The notes: generated from the letters alone by a model not told the origin. A DNA stretch of 64,000 nt from Spongiibacter sp. IMCC21906 (GCF_001010805.1 NZ_CP011477.1:620001-684000), one strand, 5' to 3'; shown: positions 54,270 through 63,254, counted from the first letter of the stretch. A program made the numbers and translations.

Positions 54270-54630
54270 GGCTGCGTGACTTGCGGCAATGTTGTTTTGC
54301 TACAGCGGTTTAATTTTGGCCAAAAAAAAGCACTCGAAATTCGAGTGCCAAGCGGGGGTGCTACTATGGAGACGCTAATCACTGGCTCAATCAGTGATAG
54401 CTGGATTCATAGTAGATCGCTGGGTCAAAAAGAAATATGCGTAATTACCCGTAGTGGCGGTGGTGGGTAGAAGGTAAGCCACCCTGCTCCTTGCCTTGTT
54501 TCATCTCGGCTATTACCTCCCTCTCAGTATTAATTCCTCCCTACATGCGTGTTGAATTTCCAGTCTATACTGTACGCCTACGTATAGAGGGTAGAACTAT
54601 TACTCCCGAATTTGCACTTGGAGAAGCCTT
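54270..54630. other. Gene-free stretch with an orphan minus-strand terminator
   Basis: No convincing gene in 361 bases. On the minus strand an intrinsic terminator lies at 54322-54348. Upstream of it (54350-54610) are purine-rich Shine-Dalgarno-like runs and a 19-codon frame MKQGKEQGGLPSTHHRHYG preceded at a distance by GGGAGG. The nearest minus-strand gene upstream is kilobases away, so the terminator may end a small RNA. Confidence 0.35.
54322..54348 (-). terminator. Orphan intrinsic terminator on the minus strand
   Basis: An 8-9 bp stem GCACTCGA / TCGAGTGC followed on the minus strand by eight T. No minus-strand gene ends here; on the plus strand there is no T run, so it does not obviously serve the SIMPL gene. 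Confidence 0.8.
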
Positions 54631-55395
54631 TTGGACGAATATCAACAGTTAATTAGCGTGATCTCCCTCACTATGGGGGTGGCTTGGGCCAGTGGTCTCA
54701 ATTTGTACGCCGCTATTCTGGTGCTGGGTTTGGGCGGTTCTAGCGGTGGCATTGATCTCCCCGAAAATTTACAAATAGTGCAAGACCCTGCGGTCATGTT
54801 GGCTGCGGGGCTGATGTTTTCGGTGGAGTTTTTTGCCGATAAAGTGCCGGGCTTAGATACGGGTTGGGATGCCTTGCATACCTTTATCCGGATTCCTGCT
54901 GGCGCCCTGTTGGCGGCCAATACAGTGGGGGATGTCAGTCCCGCGTTACAGCTGGCGGCGGGGATTGCCGGGGGTTCGGTGACCTCGGTCACTCATGCGG
55001 CAAAGGCCAGTACCCGGGTCTTGATCAATACGTCGCCGGAGCCGGTGACAAACTGGGCGGCCTCTATAAGTGAGGATTTGGCGGTGTTTGGCGGGCTTTG
55101 GTTGGCCTTGAACCATCCGCTACTATTTTTAGTGCTGTTTGTCGTGTTTCTGCTGCTGCTTATTTGGTTGCTGCCCAAGCTCTGGCGGGGCATTGCCCGT
55201 ATTTTTCGTAAGATTGGGCAATGGCTGGGGCTGAGTAAGGAAATGGAAGAAGAAATTGCAGATGCTGAACCCGCCGATGGCGAAGAAATGGTGGGGGCGC
55301 TGCAGAAACTAGACGCAATGCGGCGGGCGGGTAGCCTGACAGACGATGAGTTTGAAAAGGCGAAAGCGACCGTGATCAACCAAGAAAGCCGTTGA
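54631..55395 (+). CDS. DUF4126 membrane protein with SHOCT-like tail
   Basis: 254 residues from a TTG start, with GGAG about 10 bases upstream. The N-terminal two thirds are the DUF4126 membrane domain (GVAWASGLNLYAAILVLGLG, FFADKVPGLDTGWDALHTFI, TRVLINTSPEPVTNWAASIS), with a long hydrophobic segment near residues 165-185. The last ~25 residues (LQKLDAMRRAGSLTDDEFEK and on) form a SHOCT-like helical hairpin, a short domain common at protein ends and thought to aid oligomerisation. Function unknown. Confidence 0.8.
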   Translation: MDEYQQLISVISLTMGVAWASGLNLYAAILVLGLGGSSGGIDLPENLQIVQDPAVMLAAGLMFSVEFFADKVPGLDTGWDALHTFIRIPAGALLAANTVGDVSPALQLAAGIAGGSVTSVTHAAKASTRVLINTSPEPVTNWAASISEDLAVFGGLWLALNHPLLFLVLFVVFLLLLIWLLPKLWRGIARIFRKIGQWLGLSKEMEEEIADAEPADGEEMVGALQKLDAMRRAGSLTDDEFEKAKATVINQESR

Positions 55396-55512
55396 TTGAC
55401 CAAGATGTTATCCCTTTGGTAGCGTTTTTTCTCTGACTGGGGCACATTAGTGGCCTGTTCGCTGTTGTTGTCCTAATCAGGTTTATTGCGAAGGAGCGCT
55501 TCCTCAGTCAGC

Positions 55513-56406
55513 ATGTCGTATCACACAAAAATGACAAAACCTCTCCCGATTGTCTTCGCCCTTGCGATGACGCTTGCTTCTGCCAGCAGTCAGGCCGGGG
55601 TTCTTGTCTCCTTATTAAAATTAACGGGGCTGGACGTATTGATTGCGCCCCTTGCCAATACCACTGGTTTGGCTCTGGACAATGACATCCAGTCTTTAGA
55701 TACCCTGCTCGCGACTTTGTTAAATAGTCCTGCCACATTGCCCCTGGAGATGAGTAGCGCCGAGCAGAGTAAGCTTGCCGCCATGGATTTATCAGAGGCA
55801 GACTTTGCCGCGCTGCAACTGTTTGCCGATGAGGCACCGGTGGCCGTTGTGGTTGCCCGGCAGGCTAATGATCAGCCTGCGGTGGCGGTTAGGCCCGAAT
55901 TAAACCCCCGGTATCAAGGCGGACAAGTACAAATTGCCAAGCTTTCCTGTTCGGATAAAGATCAGGACGGTGTCTGTGATCAAGAGGATCAGTGCCTGAA
56001 TACCCCAGATGGGGTTGCCACTATGGATAATGGCTGCCATTTGGACGGCCCGGTATCACTGCGGTTGGATGGGGTGGTGTTTTTGCCGGCTAGTGCGACA
56101 CTCACCAGTGCCGCAGAGTTTGAGTTGCAGCGAGCCGTTGCCCTGTTGAAGCAGAATCGAGGCTACCGGGTGTTGGTGGCTGGGCATACGGATGACCAGG
56201 GCAGTGCTGACAGTAATCGTCGCTTATCCCAAGCCCGGGCGGCCGCAGTGGTTCAATTCTTACAATCCCAAGGGATTAATAAGGATCGGCTTAAGGCCAA
56301 AGGTTTTGGTGAAGAGCAGCCGATTGCGGATAACAGTGGCGAAGTGGGGCGTGCTAAAAATCGCCGTGTTGAGCTTCAGCTGATTAAAATGGGCGCTGCG
56401 GGTTAG
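55513..56406 (+). CDS. OmpA-family lipid/peptidoglycan-binding protein with TSP3-like motif
   Basis: About 297 residues. Signal peptide (PLPIVFALAMTLASASSQAG), a ~120-residue region without recognised domain, then a thrombospondin type 3-like calcium motif (SCSDKDQDGVCDQEDQC), and a C-terminal OmpA peptidoglycan-binding domain (VLVAGHTDDQGSADSNRRLS, AKGFGEEQPIADN, NRRVELQ). It probably tethers outer membrane and peptidoglycan. The start is uncertain among 55513, 55531 and a TTG at 55486; AGGAG lies nearest the first but is still far. It is 143 bases upstream of the TpsB-like gene. Confidence 0.88.
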   Translation: MSYHTKMTKPLPIVFALAMTLASASSQAGVLVSLLKLTGLDVLIAPLANTTGLALDNDIQSLDTLLATLLNSPATLPLEMSSAEQSKLAAMDLSEADFAALQLFADEAPVAVVVARQANDQPAVAVRPELNPRYQGGQVQIAKLSCSDKDQDGVCDQEDQCLNTPDGVATMDNGCHLDGPVSLRLDGVVFLPASATLTSAAEFELQRAVALLKQNRGYRVLVAGHTDDQGSADSNRRLSQARAAAVVQFLQSQGINKDRLKAKGFGEEQPIADNSGEVGRAKNRRVELQLIKMGAAG

Positions 56407-56520
56407 GCTGGGACCATTTTTGCCCCCAGTCTTGTTGGAATTCGTTTATTTAGCATGATTAAGCCTCACTCACTCCGCCTAGCTGGAGGCAAAATGACCG
56501 CCAGCAGTGGCAATTCAGTC

Positions 56521-56537
56521 AGTGTTAACAGGCCCTA
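56521..56537. repeat. 17-bp repeat shared with the rho-ubiD inverted repeat
   Basis: AGTGTTAACAGGCCCTA, identical to 32503-32519. Here only one arm is present, and it ends directly at the AAGGAG ribosome site of the TpsB-like gene. Confidence 0.75.
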
Positions 56538-56548
56538 AGGAGATTTTG

Positions 56549-58198
56549 ATGGCAATTGATTTGCCGCCGGTGATGCCCCCCCAGTTGGCGAGCCAGCAAG
56601 AAATAAATGCCGTGGCTGACAGTTCGGCGTCCGTGGTGAGCGCCACCATCGCGGGGGTTCAGCTTAAGGTCTTGGGTAATACCTTGCTTTCTGCTGATCA
56701 AGTGCAGTCAGTGCTGGACCGGGCAAAGGCGCCTTCTGAGGCCATTACCGCGTTAACGCGCCGCTATTACAGTGCGGGTCATTTGCTGGTGAGTCTGCGG
56801 TATTTTCGCAGCGGCAATACGGTGACGGTATTGGTGAGCCAAAGTGCTGTGAAAGGCCTGCGGGGCGATCCTCAGGTGACTCGTCATTTTCAATCTTTAA
56901 TTGGCGATACGGATTTGAGCCTGGCGGAGTTTGATCGGGCCCGGGTGCTGGCAGATCTGCAGGCCAAGCGTCGGGGCCTTAGCTACAATATTAGCTATGA
57001 ACAGCATTTTGATGACCAGGTCATTCTTAACTTCCAAACCCAAGACGCGCCAGCCTATCAGCCCCGTGAGTTCACACTGGATGCCAGCAATCGCGGCAGC
57101 CGGTTTTTAGGGCGTTATTTTGGGGCTGCAGGCCTCCGGCAGCAATTTTCTAGCGGCACCGAGGCGGCGCTGGTGTATCAAACGGCCTTTCCAGATTTGG
57201 GTGAGGCCGGGGATGGCGATCAGTACCACCAGCTGGAGCTTCGTTTAGATCACCCCTTTACTTTTGGCTTGTACGGCATTGATGTCAGTCATATCCGCTA
57301 TGAGCGTGAGCCTGAAATAACCATGGCTGAGGGCGGCATTTTAGGGGGCATCTGTCTGCCGCCGTTAATCAGCTGCGAGCCGGATACGGCGTCAGTCCAG
57401 CTGGATGCCGAAATCACCGAGTTGGCGTTGACCGGCGAGCAGGTGCTGTACAGCAATCCGGTGCGCCGCTTGAATTTATTTCAGCGTCTTGAGCATACTG
57501 ACTCGTCGATTGAGTTGGCGGGAAGCAGTGCTGAGCTGTTGGATGAGTCCTACGAAACGGCCACTGTGGGGCTGCGGTATTCATCTCGGGCAAATCAGCT
57601 GAATGTTACGCAGTTTTTGAAAGCGGAGCTGGAGCTGAGTGTGGGCTTGGGCGACGATGATGGTAGCTTTGGTACGAACTCTGATGCGGGGTCTGGCAAT
57701 GACGTTAGTATCGGTAAACGTTCTGCCGAATTTGTGATTCTTCGGCCCCAAGTTGCGTATCAACGAGATCTGACTGCGGGCTTGCAGTTGGATGCGAGCT
57801 TTCAGGCTCAGTTGACGGACGATAAGCAGTTGCCCCAGCAGCAGCAGTTTGTGCTTGGCGGCATGGAAAGTTTGTCGGCATATTTACCGGGGGTGTTGAT
57901 TGGCGATGCAGGTTACTACCTCAAGCTGGAGCTAAGCAGTAAGCAGCAGTGGTGGGGCCTGGATTGGGAGCCGGGGGTATTTTTTGAGTACGGCGCCAGT
58001 CAGTTTGTCGATGCCAGCTCTACACTTGGCGAGACGCAAAGTCTCAGCGATGCGGGGGTGCGCTTGAAGCTCGCGCTCCCCAAAGGCTTTGAAACCGAGC
58101 TGTTGGCAGCGGCGTCTCTGCATGAAGACGTAACTGATGAGCGCCGCGGTGGCGATATGGAGGCGGACTTCTTTTGGCGGTTGCGCTGGCGCTACTAG
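56549..58198 (+). CDS. ShlB/FhaC/HecB-type (TpsB) outer membrane transporter, without signal peptide
   Basis: 549 residues. The N-terminal part is a POTRA domain (LKVLGNTLLSADQVQSVLDR, LTRRYYSAGHLLVSLRYF), and the C-terminal ~400 residues are an Omp85-type beta-barrel (QFVLGGMESLSAYLPGVLIG, ending in FFWRLRWRY with a terminal aromatic). TpsB proteins secrete a TpsA partner, but no TpsA gene is adjacent. The ATG at 56549 has AAGGAG 6 bases before it, yet the protein starts MAIDLPPVMPPQLASQQ with no signal peptide, which such a barrel needs. An earlier ATG at 56494 with GGAGG is in another frame and ends after 14 codons at the 17-bp repeat. A 5' truncation is possible. Confidence 0.8.
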   Translation: MAIDLPPVMPPQLASQQEINAVADSSASVVSATIAGVQLKVLGNTLLSADQVQSVLDRAKAPSEAITALTRRYYSAGHLLVSLRYFRSGNTVTVLVSQSAVKGLRGDPQVTRHFQSLIGDTDLSLAEFDRARVLADLQAKRRGLSYNISYEQHFDDQVILNFQTQDAPAYQPREFTLDASNRGSRFLGRYFGAAGLRQQFSSGTEAALVYQTAFPDLGEAGDGDQYHQLELRLDHPFTFGLYGIDVSHIRYEREPEITMAEGGILGGICLPPLISCEPDTASVQLDAEITELALTGEQVLYSNPVRRLNLFQRLEHTDSSIELAGSSAELLDESYETATVGLRYSSRANQLNVTQFLKAELELSVGLGDDDGSFGTNSDAGSGNDVSIGKRSAEFVILRPQVAYQRDLTAGLQLDASFQAQLTDDKQLPQQQQFVLGGMESLSAYLPGVLIGDAGYYLKLELSSKQQWWGLDWEPGVFFEYGASQFVDASSTLGETQSLSDAGVRLKLALPKGFETELLAAASLHEDVTDERRGGDMEADFFWRLRWRY

Positions 58199-58227
58199 TC
58201 GCCGCAATAAAAAAACCCGCGGCTGGT

Positions 58228-58740
58228 TCAGTTAGCCGCGGCTCGCTCGGCGGCTTTCTGCAACATTTTTTCAAGCAGCGTGTTTAAAGTGTCTTGCTCG
58301 GCGTCGTCCAGCATATTGATTTGGCGGTGATGCAGGCCCATTAATTCTACGGTCGCTGCTTCGACGCGTTGCTTTCCTGTTTCTGTCAGTGCCACCAATA
58401 AACTGCGGCCATCACTGGGATTGTTTGGACGACTGATGAGTTGTTGGTCTTGCAGCCGGTACAACACCTTGGTCAGCCCTCCTGAGCTGATCAACAAGGC
58501 TCGGCACAATTCGGTTGGGCTGATGGTGTGGGGTGGGGGCTGGCGGCGCAATGCGGCCAGTACATCAAACTCGGCGGAGAGAAGATTGACTTGTTGCAGC
58601 GTTCTCGCGCCTTCCCGGAGCACATAATCACTCAAACGAAGAAAACGCAGCAGTGCAGGCTTGCTGGCAGCGTGCATTTCAGGCCAGTTGTCCTGTTGCT
58701 GCTGTCTTAATTCGTCAATGCTAATTCGTCTGTCGTCCAC
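58228..58740 (-). CDS. MarR-family transcriptional regulator
   Basis: 170 residues. Winged helix: RTLQQVNLLSAEFDVLAALR, SPTELCRALLISSGGLTKVL, the wing NPSDGRSLLVALTETGKQRV. It is divergent from a Bcr/CflA efflux gene; the intergenic region carries a 22-bp-arm inverted repeat covering the likely efflux promoter. Repression of that pump and of itself, relieved by a drug or phenolic ligand, is the expected scheme for the family. Confidence 0.9.
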   Translation of the reverse strand: MDDRRISIDELRQQQQDNWPEMHAASKPALLRFLRLSDYVLREGARTLQQVNLLSAEFDVLAALRRQPPPHTISPTELCRALLISSGGLTKVLYRLQDQQLISRPNNPSDGRSLLVALTETGKQRVEAATVELMGLHHRQINMLDDAEQDTLNTLLEKMLQKAAERAAAN

Positions 58741-58775
58741 GTTTGTCGCCGCCTAATTGGTAAATACTGGTTGTG

Positions 58776-58825
58776 AATAGTAGATGGATTTTATCTTGCC
58801 AGAAAGATAAAATCCATCTACTATT
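58776..58825. promoter_or_regulatory. Long perfect inverted repeat over the efflux promoter
   Basis: Two perfect 22-bp arms (58776-58797 and 58804-58825) separated by 6 bases. On the plus strand TTGCCA (58796-58801, in the loop) and TACTAT (58819-58824, at the end of the right arm) are separated by exactly 17 bases, a plausible promoter for the pump gene starting at 58859. Confidence 0.75.
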
Positions 58826-58858
58826 ATTTTGCGATACATTCTGTGAGTTTCCCCCCGT

Positions 58859-60049
58859 ATGTCCTCTACCCGATTGGCCGCTACTTTAGCGCTGGTATTT
58901 GCGCTTTCGCCACTGGCCATTGATCTTTATTTGCCTACCTTTACCGCCATTGCGGACACCTTGAGTGTGCCCACGCAAGATATTGCCCTGACGATTAGCA
59001 TTTATATTTTGGGCTTGAGTTTAGGCCAGTTTATCGGCGGACCATTGAGTGATTATCGTGGCCGTCGGCCGGTCTTGTTTTGGGGGCTTGGGGTGTTTTG
59101 CGTTGCCAGTATTGTCTTGGCTACGACCCAATCCATTGCCGTATTTTGGGGGGCGCGGTTTATTCAGGCGGTGGGCGGTGGCTTTGCCTCAGTAGTGGTG
59201 CCCGCGATGATTCGTGATCGCACCGAAGGTCAGGAGACCGCCAAGTTATTTGCGTTGATTGCACTGATTACCATTATTGCGCCGGGAATCGCGCCGGCGG
59301 TGGGCACGCTGATTTATGCCTTAAGTGGCTGGCGGGCCGTGTTTTTTGCGTTGGCAAGCTATGCCGCGGTGGTGGGACTTATTACGTGGCGTTTCTTGCA
59401 TGTGCAGCCTCGGGCACAGTCGCCCGCGGTGGGCAGTTTATTAACCCGTTATCGATATGTATTGGGTAATCCCATTGCCATGCGCTACTTGTTGGCCCAG
59501 GGCTTGGGCTTTGGTGTGATGATGACGTTTTTGGCGAACGCCTCCTTGGTGTATATCGAAAGCTACGGGGTGAGCGAGAGTACGTTTTCTATCTTGTTTG
59601 CCTGTAATGTCGCCACGCTGGCGGTGCTGAACCGGGTTAATCGCGTACTGTTAAACCGGATGGCGTCGGCGCGCATTTTAACGGCGTCGGTGGCTCTGCA
59701 GTTTCTGGCTTGTTTGGCGCTGTTTGCGATGACGGCATTTAATCCGCCGTTGTGGCTGGTGGTGCCAATGGTGATGCTGGCGGTGGGGGCGCTGGGTGGG
59801 GTCATGGGTAACTCTCAGGCCTGTATGCTGCAGTTTTTCCCCCATCACAGCGGCATTGCATCGGCGTTGTTGGGCAGTGGCCAATACCTTATTGCCGCAG
59901 TGGTGAGTGCGATCTCTACCCAGTTTCATAGCCAGCAAATGTGGCCGATGACGACGACCATGCTGGTGTCAGCATTACTGGCGTTGTTGATTGTGCCTTC
60001 TTACGGGGCCTTGCTCCGTTATCAGCAGCGAATGGGTATCACGGATTGA
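58859..60049 (+). CDS. Bcr/CflA-family multidrug efflux MFS transporter
   Basis: 396 residues, about 12 membrane segments. Diagnostic stretches: SPLAIDLYLPTFTAIADTL in helix 1, GLSLGQFIGGPLSDYRGRRP (MFS motif A), RFIQAVGGGFASVVVPAMIR and the drug:H+ antiporter motif GIAPAVGTLIYALSGWRAVF. It exports drugs or metabolites in exchange for protons. Divergent from, and presumably controlled by, the MarR gene. Confidence 0.92.
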   Translation: MSSTRLAATLALVFALSPLAIDLYLPTFTAIADTLSVPTQDIALTISIYILGLSLGQFIGGPLSDYRGRRPVLFWGLGVFCVASIVLATTQSIAVFWGARFIQAVGGGFASVVVPAMIRDRTEGQETAKLFALIALITIIAPGIAPAVGTLIYALSGWRAVFFALASYAAVVGLITWRFLHVQPRAQSPAVGSLLTRYRYVLGNPIAMRYLLAQGLGFGVMMTFLANASLVYIESYGVSESTFSILFACNVATLAVLNRVNRVLLNRMASARILTASVALQFLACLALFAMTAFNPPLWLVVPMVMLAVGALGGVMGNSQACMLQFFPHHSGIASALLGSGQYLIAAVVSAISTQFHSQQMWPMTTTMLVSALLALLIVPSYGALLRYQQRMGITD

Positions 60050-60053
60050 CGGT

Positions 60054-60932
60054 TTAGCTTTCTTTGCACATATCCAGCCAGCGTAGAATGCCTTCGCTGA
60101 GGTATTTCTGGCGATGCAAAATAAAGTAAAAGCTGCGGCGAAAGTCCCGGTCTGGGGCATTGAGTGGTATCAGGCGGCCGCTGTCGAAGGCGGTTTGCAG
60201 CGAGACTCTGGACAGGCAGCCAATTCCCAGGCCGGTTTCTACGGCGCGCTTTATCGCTTCGGTGTGTTGTAGTTCCAGGCGAATATCCAAATCTGGCAGC
60301 AGGTCGTACATGGCGCGGTCAAAAGCTTGTCGGGTCCCTGAACCGCTTTCGCGCAATATCCACTCTGCAGCTAATAAGTCCTTGGCGTTGAGCTTGCTTT
60401 TGTTTGCTAGCGGGTGCTCGGGACTGCAGAAAATTTGCAGTTCGTCTTCTCGCCAGCGACTGACCTTGAGGTCGGGGTGCTGGAGTTCACCCTCAATAAG
60501 ACCGAGGTCTAAATCAAAATTTAACACTTGTTGGGTGATGGTGGCGGTGTTGGCAACATTGAGATGAATGCGCGCAGACGGGTATTGATTGATAAAGCGG
60601 GCAGTAATATCCACGGCAATGTAATTGCCAATTGTCAGGGTGGCGCCGACTTTCAATTCGCCAATTTGGTTGTGCTGACGAAACCCCTGTTCCAGCGCCT
60701 TGGCTTGTTCCAGCAGTGCCTCGGCTTGTGGGCGTAGCGCCCGGCCTAGCTCGTTGAGCTGTAAACGCTTGCCTATGCGGTCAAAGAGCTGAATGGAAAA
60801 TTGCTGCTCCATGTCCTTGAGGGCGCTGGAAGCGGCTGACTGGGACATGGCTAAAAGCTCGGCGGCCCGGGTGATATTTTCTGTGTGGGCGGCGGCGAGA
60901 AAGACTTCGAGCTGTCTTAATGTATATCGCAT
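60054..60932 (-). CDS. finR: LysR-family regulator, FinR type
   Basis: 292 residues. Helix-turn-helix RAAELLAMSQSAASSALKDM; the effector domain continues ELKVGATLTIGNYIAVDITA. It is divergent from fpr, as finR is in Pseudomonas, where FinR activates fpr under superoxide or sulfur stress. The name rests mainly on this arrangement; the sequence is also in line with a CysB-like or general LysR activator. Confidence 0.82.
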   Translation of the reverse strand: MRYTLRQLEVFLAAAHTENITRAAELLAMSQSAASSALKDMEQQFSIQLFDRIGKRLQLNELGRALRPQAEALLEQAKALEQGFRQHNQIGELKVGATLTIGNYIAVDITARFINQYPSARIHLNVANTATITQQVLNFDLDLGLIEGELQHPDLKVSRWREDELQIFCSPEHPLANKSKLNAKDLLAAEWILRESGSGTRQAFDRAMYDLLPDLDIRLELQHTEAIKRAVETGLGIGCLSRVSLQTAFDSGRLIPLNAPDRDFRRSFYFILHRQKYLSEGILRWLDMCKES

Positions 60933-61052
60933 ATCAGTAAATCCGATTATTAATATCGTAATAAATCATTTTGCCGATATGGTAGTCTGCCCTTACAGTA
61001 TTGGCAAGCAAAGGGGAGATTCCCGAGAACGACGATTTTAGGAGTGATTGCA

Positions 61053-61826
61053 ATGAGTAATATTATGCGAGAGCGAGTGTTGAGTGTTCATCATTGGAAT
61101 GACACCCTGTTCAGCTTTAAAACCAGCCGTGACCCCTCCTTTCGTTTTGAAAACGGCCATTTCACCATGATTGGCCTGCAACAGGAAGATCGGCCGCTGA
61201 TGCGCGCTTACAGCATTGTCAGTGCCAACTATGAGGAAGAGCTGGAGTTTTTCAGCATTAAAGTGCCCGATGGTCCGTTAACATCAAAACTGCAAAATAT
61301 CCAAGTGGGCGATGAAGTGCTGGTCAGCCGCAAGCCTACCGGCACTTTGACGGTCGATAATATCCTTCCCGGCAGAAACCTATATTTGTTGGCCACGGGA
61401 ACGGGCTTGGCGCCGTTTATGAGTATTATCAAAGACCCTGACGTTTATGAGCGCTTTGATAAAATTATTCTGACCCATGGCGTGCGTTATGAAAACGAAC
61501 TGGCGTATCAAGAATTTATCAATGACCACTTGCCCAACCATGAATATTTTGGCGAAGCCGTGCGAGAAAAGTTAATTTACTATCCCACCGTCACCCGCGA
61601 GGCTTATGTGAATCGGGGACGGCTCACTGACTTGATCAGCAGCGGTAAATTGATGCGTGATATTGGCTTGCCAGCGCTGGATACTGAACATGATCGGTTT
61701 TTGCTGTGTGGCAGTCCGGCCATGCTGAAAGACAGTGGCTTATTACTTGATGCCGCCGGATTTAAAGAAACCCGCAAAGGTATCTTGGGCGAATACGCGA
61801 TTGAGCGAGCGTTTGTAGAGCACTAA
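61053..61826 (+). CDS. fpr: Ferredoxin/flavodoxin--NADP+ reductase
   Basis: 257 residues, bacterial subclass I type. FAD-binding MRAYSIVSANYEEELEFFSI; NADP-binding LLATGTGLAPFMSIIKDPDV and LLCGSPAMLKDSG; the C-terminus EYAIERAFVEH fits the subclass with a short tail. AGGAG precedes the ATG at 61053 by 8 bases; a start at 61044 is less likely. It balances NADPH and reduced ferredoxin, and in relatives is induced by oxidative stress through FinR. Confidence 0.95.
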   Translation: MSNIMRERVLSVHHWNDTLFSFKTSRDPSFRFENGHFTMIGLQQEDRPLMRAYSIVSANYEEELEFFSIKVPDGPLTSKLQNIQVGDEVLVSRKPTGTLTVDNILPGRNLYLLATGTGLAPFMSIIKDPDVYERFDKIILTHGVRYENELAYQEFINDHLPNHEYFGEAVREKLIYYPTVTREAYVNRGRLTDLISSGKLMRDIGLPALDTEHDRFLLCGSPAMLKDSGLLLDAAGFKETRKGILGEYAIERAFVEH

Positions 61827-61882
61827 TCGCCACGCTTATACCGCTGTTGTTTGTGCCCTGGTGGGCTGCTCACCAAACGTTG

Positions 61883-61917
61883 ACGACTGCTTTGCCAATG
61901 GCATGGCGGTCGTTTTT
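61883..61917 (+). terminator. Terminator of fpr
   Basis: An 8-bp stem (61883-61890 with 61906-61913, one G-T pair) followed by five T, 57 bases past the fpr stop. Confidence 0.75.
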
Positions 61918-62003
61918 GTTATAACGGCTTTAAAATAAGGAGTGGAGTCTCAGAAGCAGCCTTGTTAACTTAAAGGGCCTTATAATTTGGGCTGCAAAAT
62001 GGA

Positions 62004-63128
62004 ATGTTTAAACGCGCGCTGGTAATTTTTTTACTCCTGCTTATTGCAGGTTGGGCTTACGTCGAGTTTGGCGGCTTGCCCGACCCACTGCCAAAATCCT
62101 CCCAAAGTCGACAGTGGTTAAAAAGTGGCCCTGAAGACAGCAGTTATTTTGATGTTAGTTTAGTTGATAGTACCCGCCCGACACCGGCCAATGGTGATTA
62201 TGCGGGCAGCGATCAACGCGTATTAAAAACCCGCATCTGGCATCCCAAGCGTCTGGATCTACCGCATCCACTGGTGATCTATAGCCATGGTTTTATGTCG
62301 ATGCGCAGTGGCGGTAGTTATCTGGCTGAGCACCTTGCCAGTCATGGCTATATCGTTGCGGCGATGGATTACCCCCTTAGTCATTTTGGTGCGCCGGGGG
62401 GCCCTTCAGTAAATGATGTGGCAAATCAACTGGGTGATATTCGCTTTTTGCTGGATCAGTTTTTGTCTTGGAATCAGCAGCGTGGCCACCAGTTTTTTGC
62501 TGCGGTGGACGCAAACCGCATCGCGCTTGTTGGCTTTTCCTTGGGGGGCTTAACAAGCACATTGGCCGGTTACCATCCCCAATTGGGTGACTCTAGAGTA
62601 AAGGCCGTCGTGTCGATCGCGGGGCCGAGTTATGGTTTGCCTCATGCCTTTTTTACGGGGCGCCAACTTCCCTTTATGATGATTGCCGCCCCGGATGATG
62701 CCATGGTGAACTACCAGCGCAATGCGGCGGATATACCCCAGCGGGTGCCGGGTGCGGTGCTGGTGCGAATGGAGAATGCTTCGCACACAGGTTTCACCGC
62801 CTTGAGTCGGTATTTACGTTGGCTGGATAATCCTGACTGGTTAGGTTGCAATCAGTTGCGTAGCGAACTGGCTCAATCTAATAATCCAGCGTGGCAAGAC
62901 ACCATGGGCGAGGGGCTGGGTGGCATCCAGGCACCGACAGATTTATGTGAGCAACAAGATTTTGCCAAAGCCATGAACCCTGTGCGCCAGCAATGGCTCA
63001 CCACCTTGGCGGTGTATGCGTTTTTAGAATCGCAATTTGCACTGGGTGTTGGTCGCCAGCAGGATGCGGAGCATTTTCTGCTGAAGGTGTTACCTGAAGA
63101 AATGGCCGAGATTATGGTCAATCGATAA
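62004..63128 (+). CDS. Membrane-anchored or exported alpha/beta hydrolase
   Basis: 374 residues. N-terminal hydrophobic segment (ALVIFLLLLIAGWAYVEFGG) acts as signal or anchor. Hydrolase features: oxyanion region VIYSHGFMSMRSGGSYLAEH, nucleophile Ser in ALVGFSLGGLTSTLAGYHP, Asp in MIAAPDDAMVNYQ and His in NASHTGFTALSRY. It resembles the platelet-activating-factor acetylhydrolase/dienelactone-hydrolase group, so an ester or acyl-transfer substrate in the periplasm is likely, but not identified. Confidence 0.82.
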   Translation: MFKRALVIFLLLLIAGWAYVEFGGLPDPLPKSSQSRQWLKSGPEDSSYFDVSLVDSTRPTPANGDYAGSDQRVLKTRIWHPKRLDLPHPLVIYSHGFMSMRSGGSYLAEHLASHGYIVAAMDYPLSHFGAPGGPSVNDVANQLGDIRFLLDQFLSWNQQRGHQFFAAVDANRIALVGFSLGGLTSTLAGYHPQLGDSRVKAVVSIAGPSYGLPHAFFTGRQLPFMMIAAPDDAMVNYQRNAADIPQRVPGAVLVRMENASHTGFTALSRYLRWLDNPDWLGCNQLRSELAQSNNPAWQDTMGEGLGGIQAPTDLCEQQDFAKAMNPVRQQWLTTLAVYAFLESQFALGVGRQQDAEHFLLKVLPEEMAEIMVNR

Positions 63129-63254
63129 CAACAGGGAAAGCATGGTTATTCAACACTGAGGCTATTCGTTGTCCCGGCAGCTGTTTATCTTTATGCCGCG
63201 CGGTTTTGGTGCGTGAATGATGAAAACCAAAATAATTTAAAGGAAGGTCTCAGC

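Noticed and set aside
54276-54470. 64-codon plus-strand frame after the SIMPL gene
   Set aside because: It runs through the terminator hairpin, lacks a ribosome site and has no coherent protein character.
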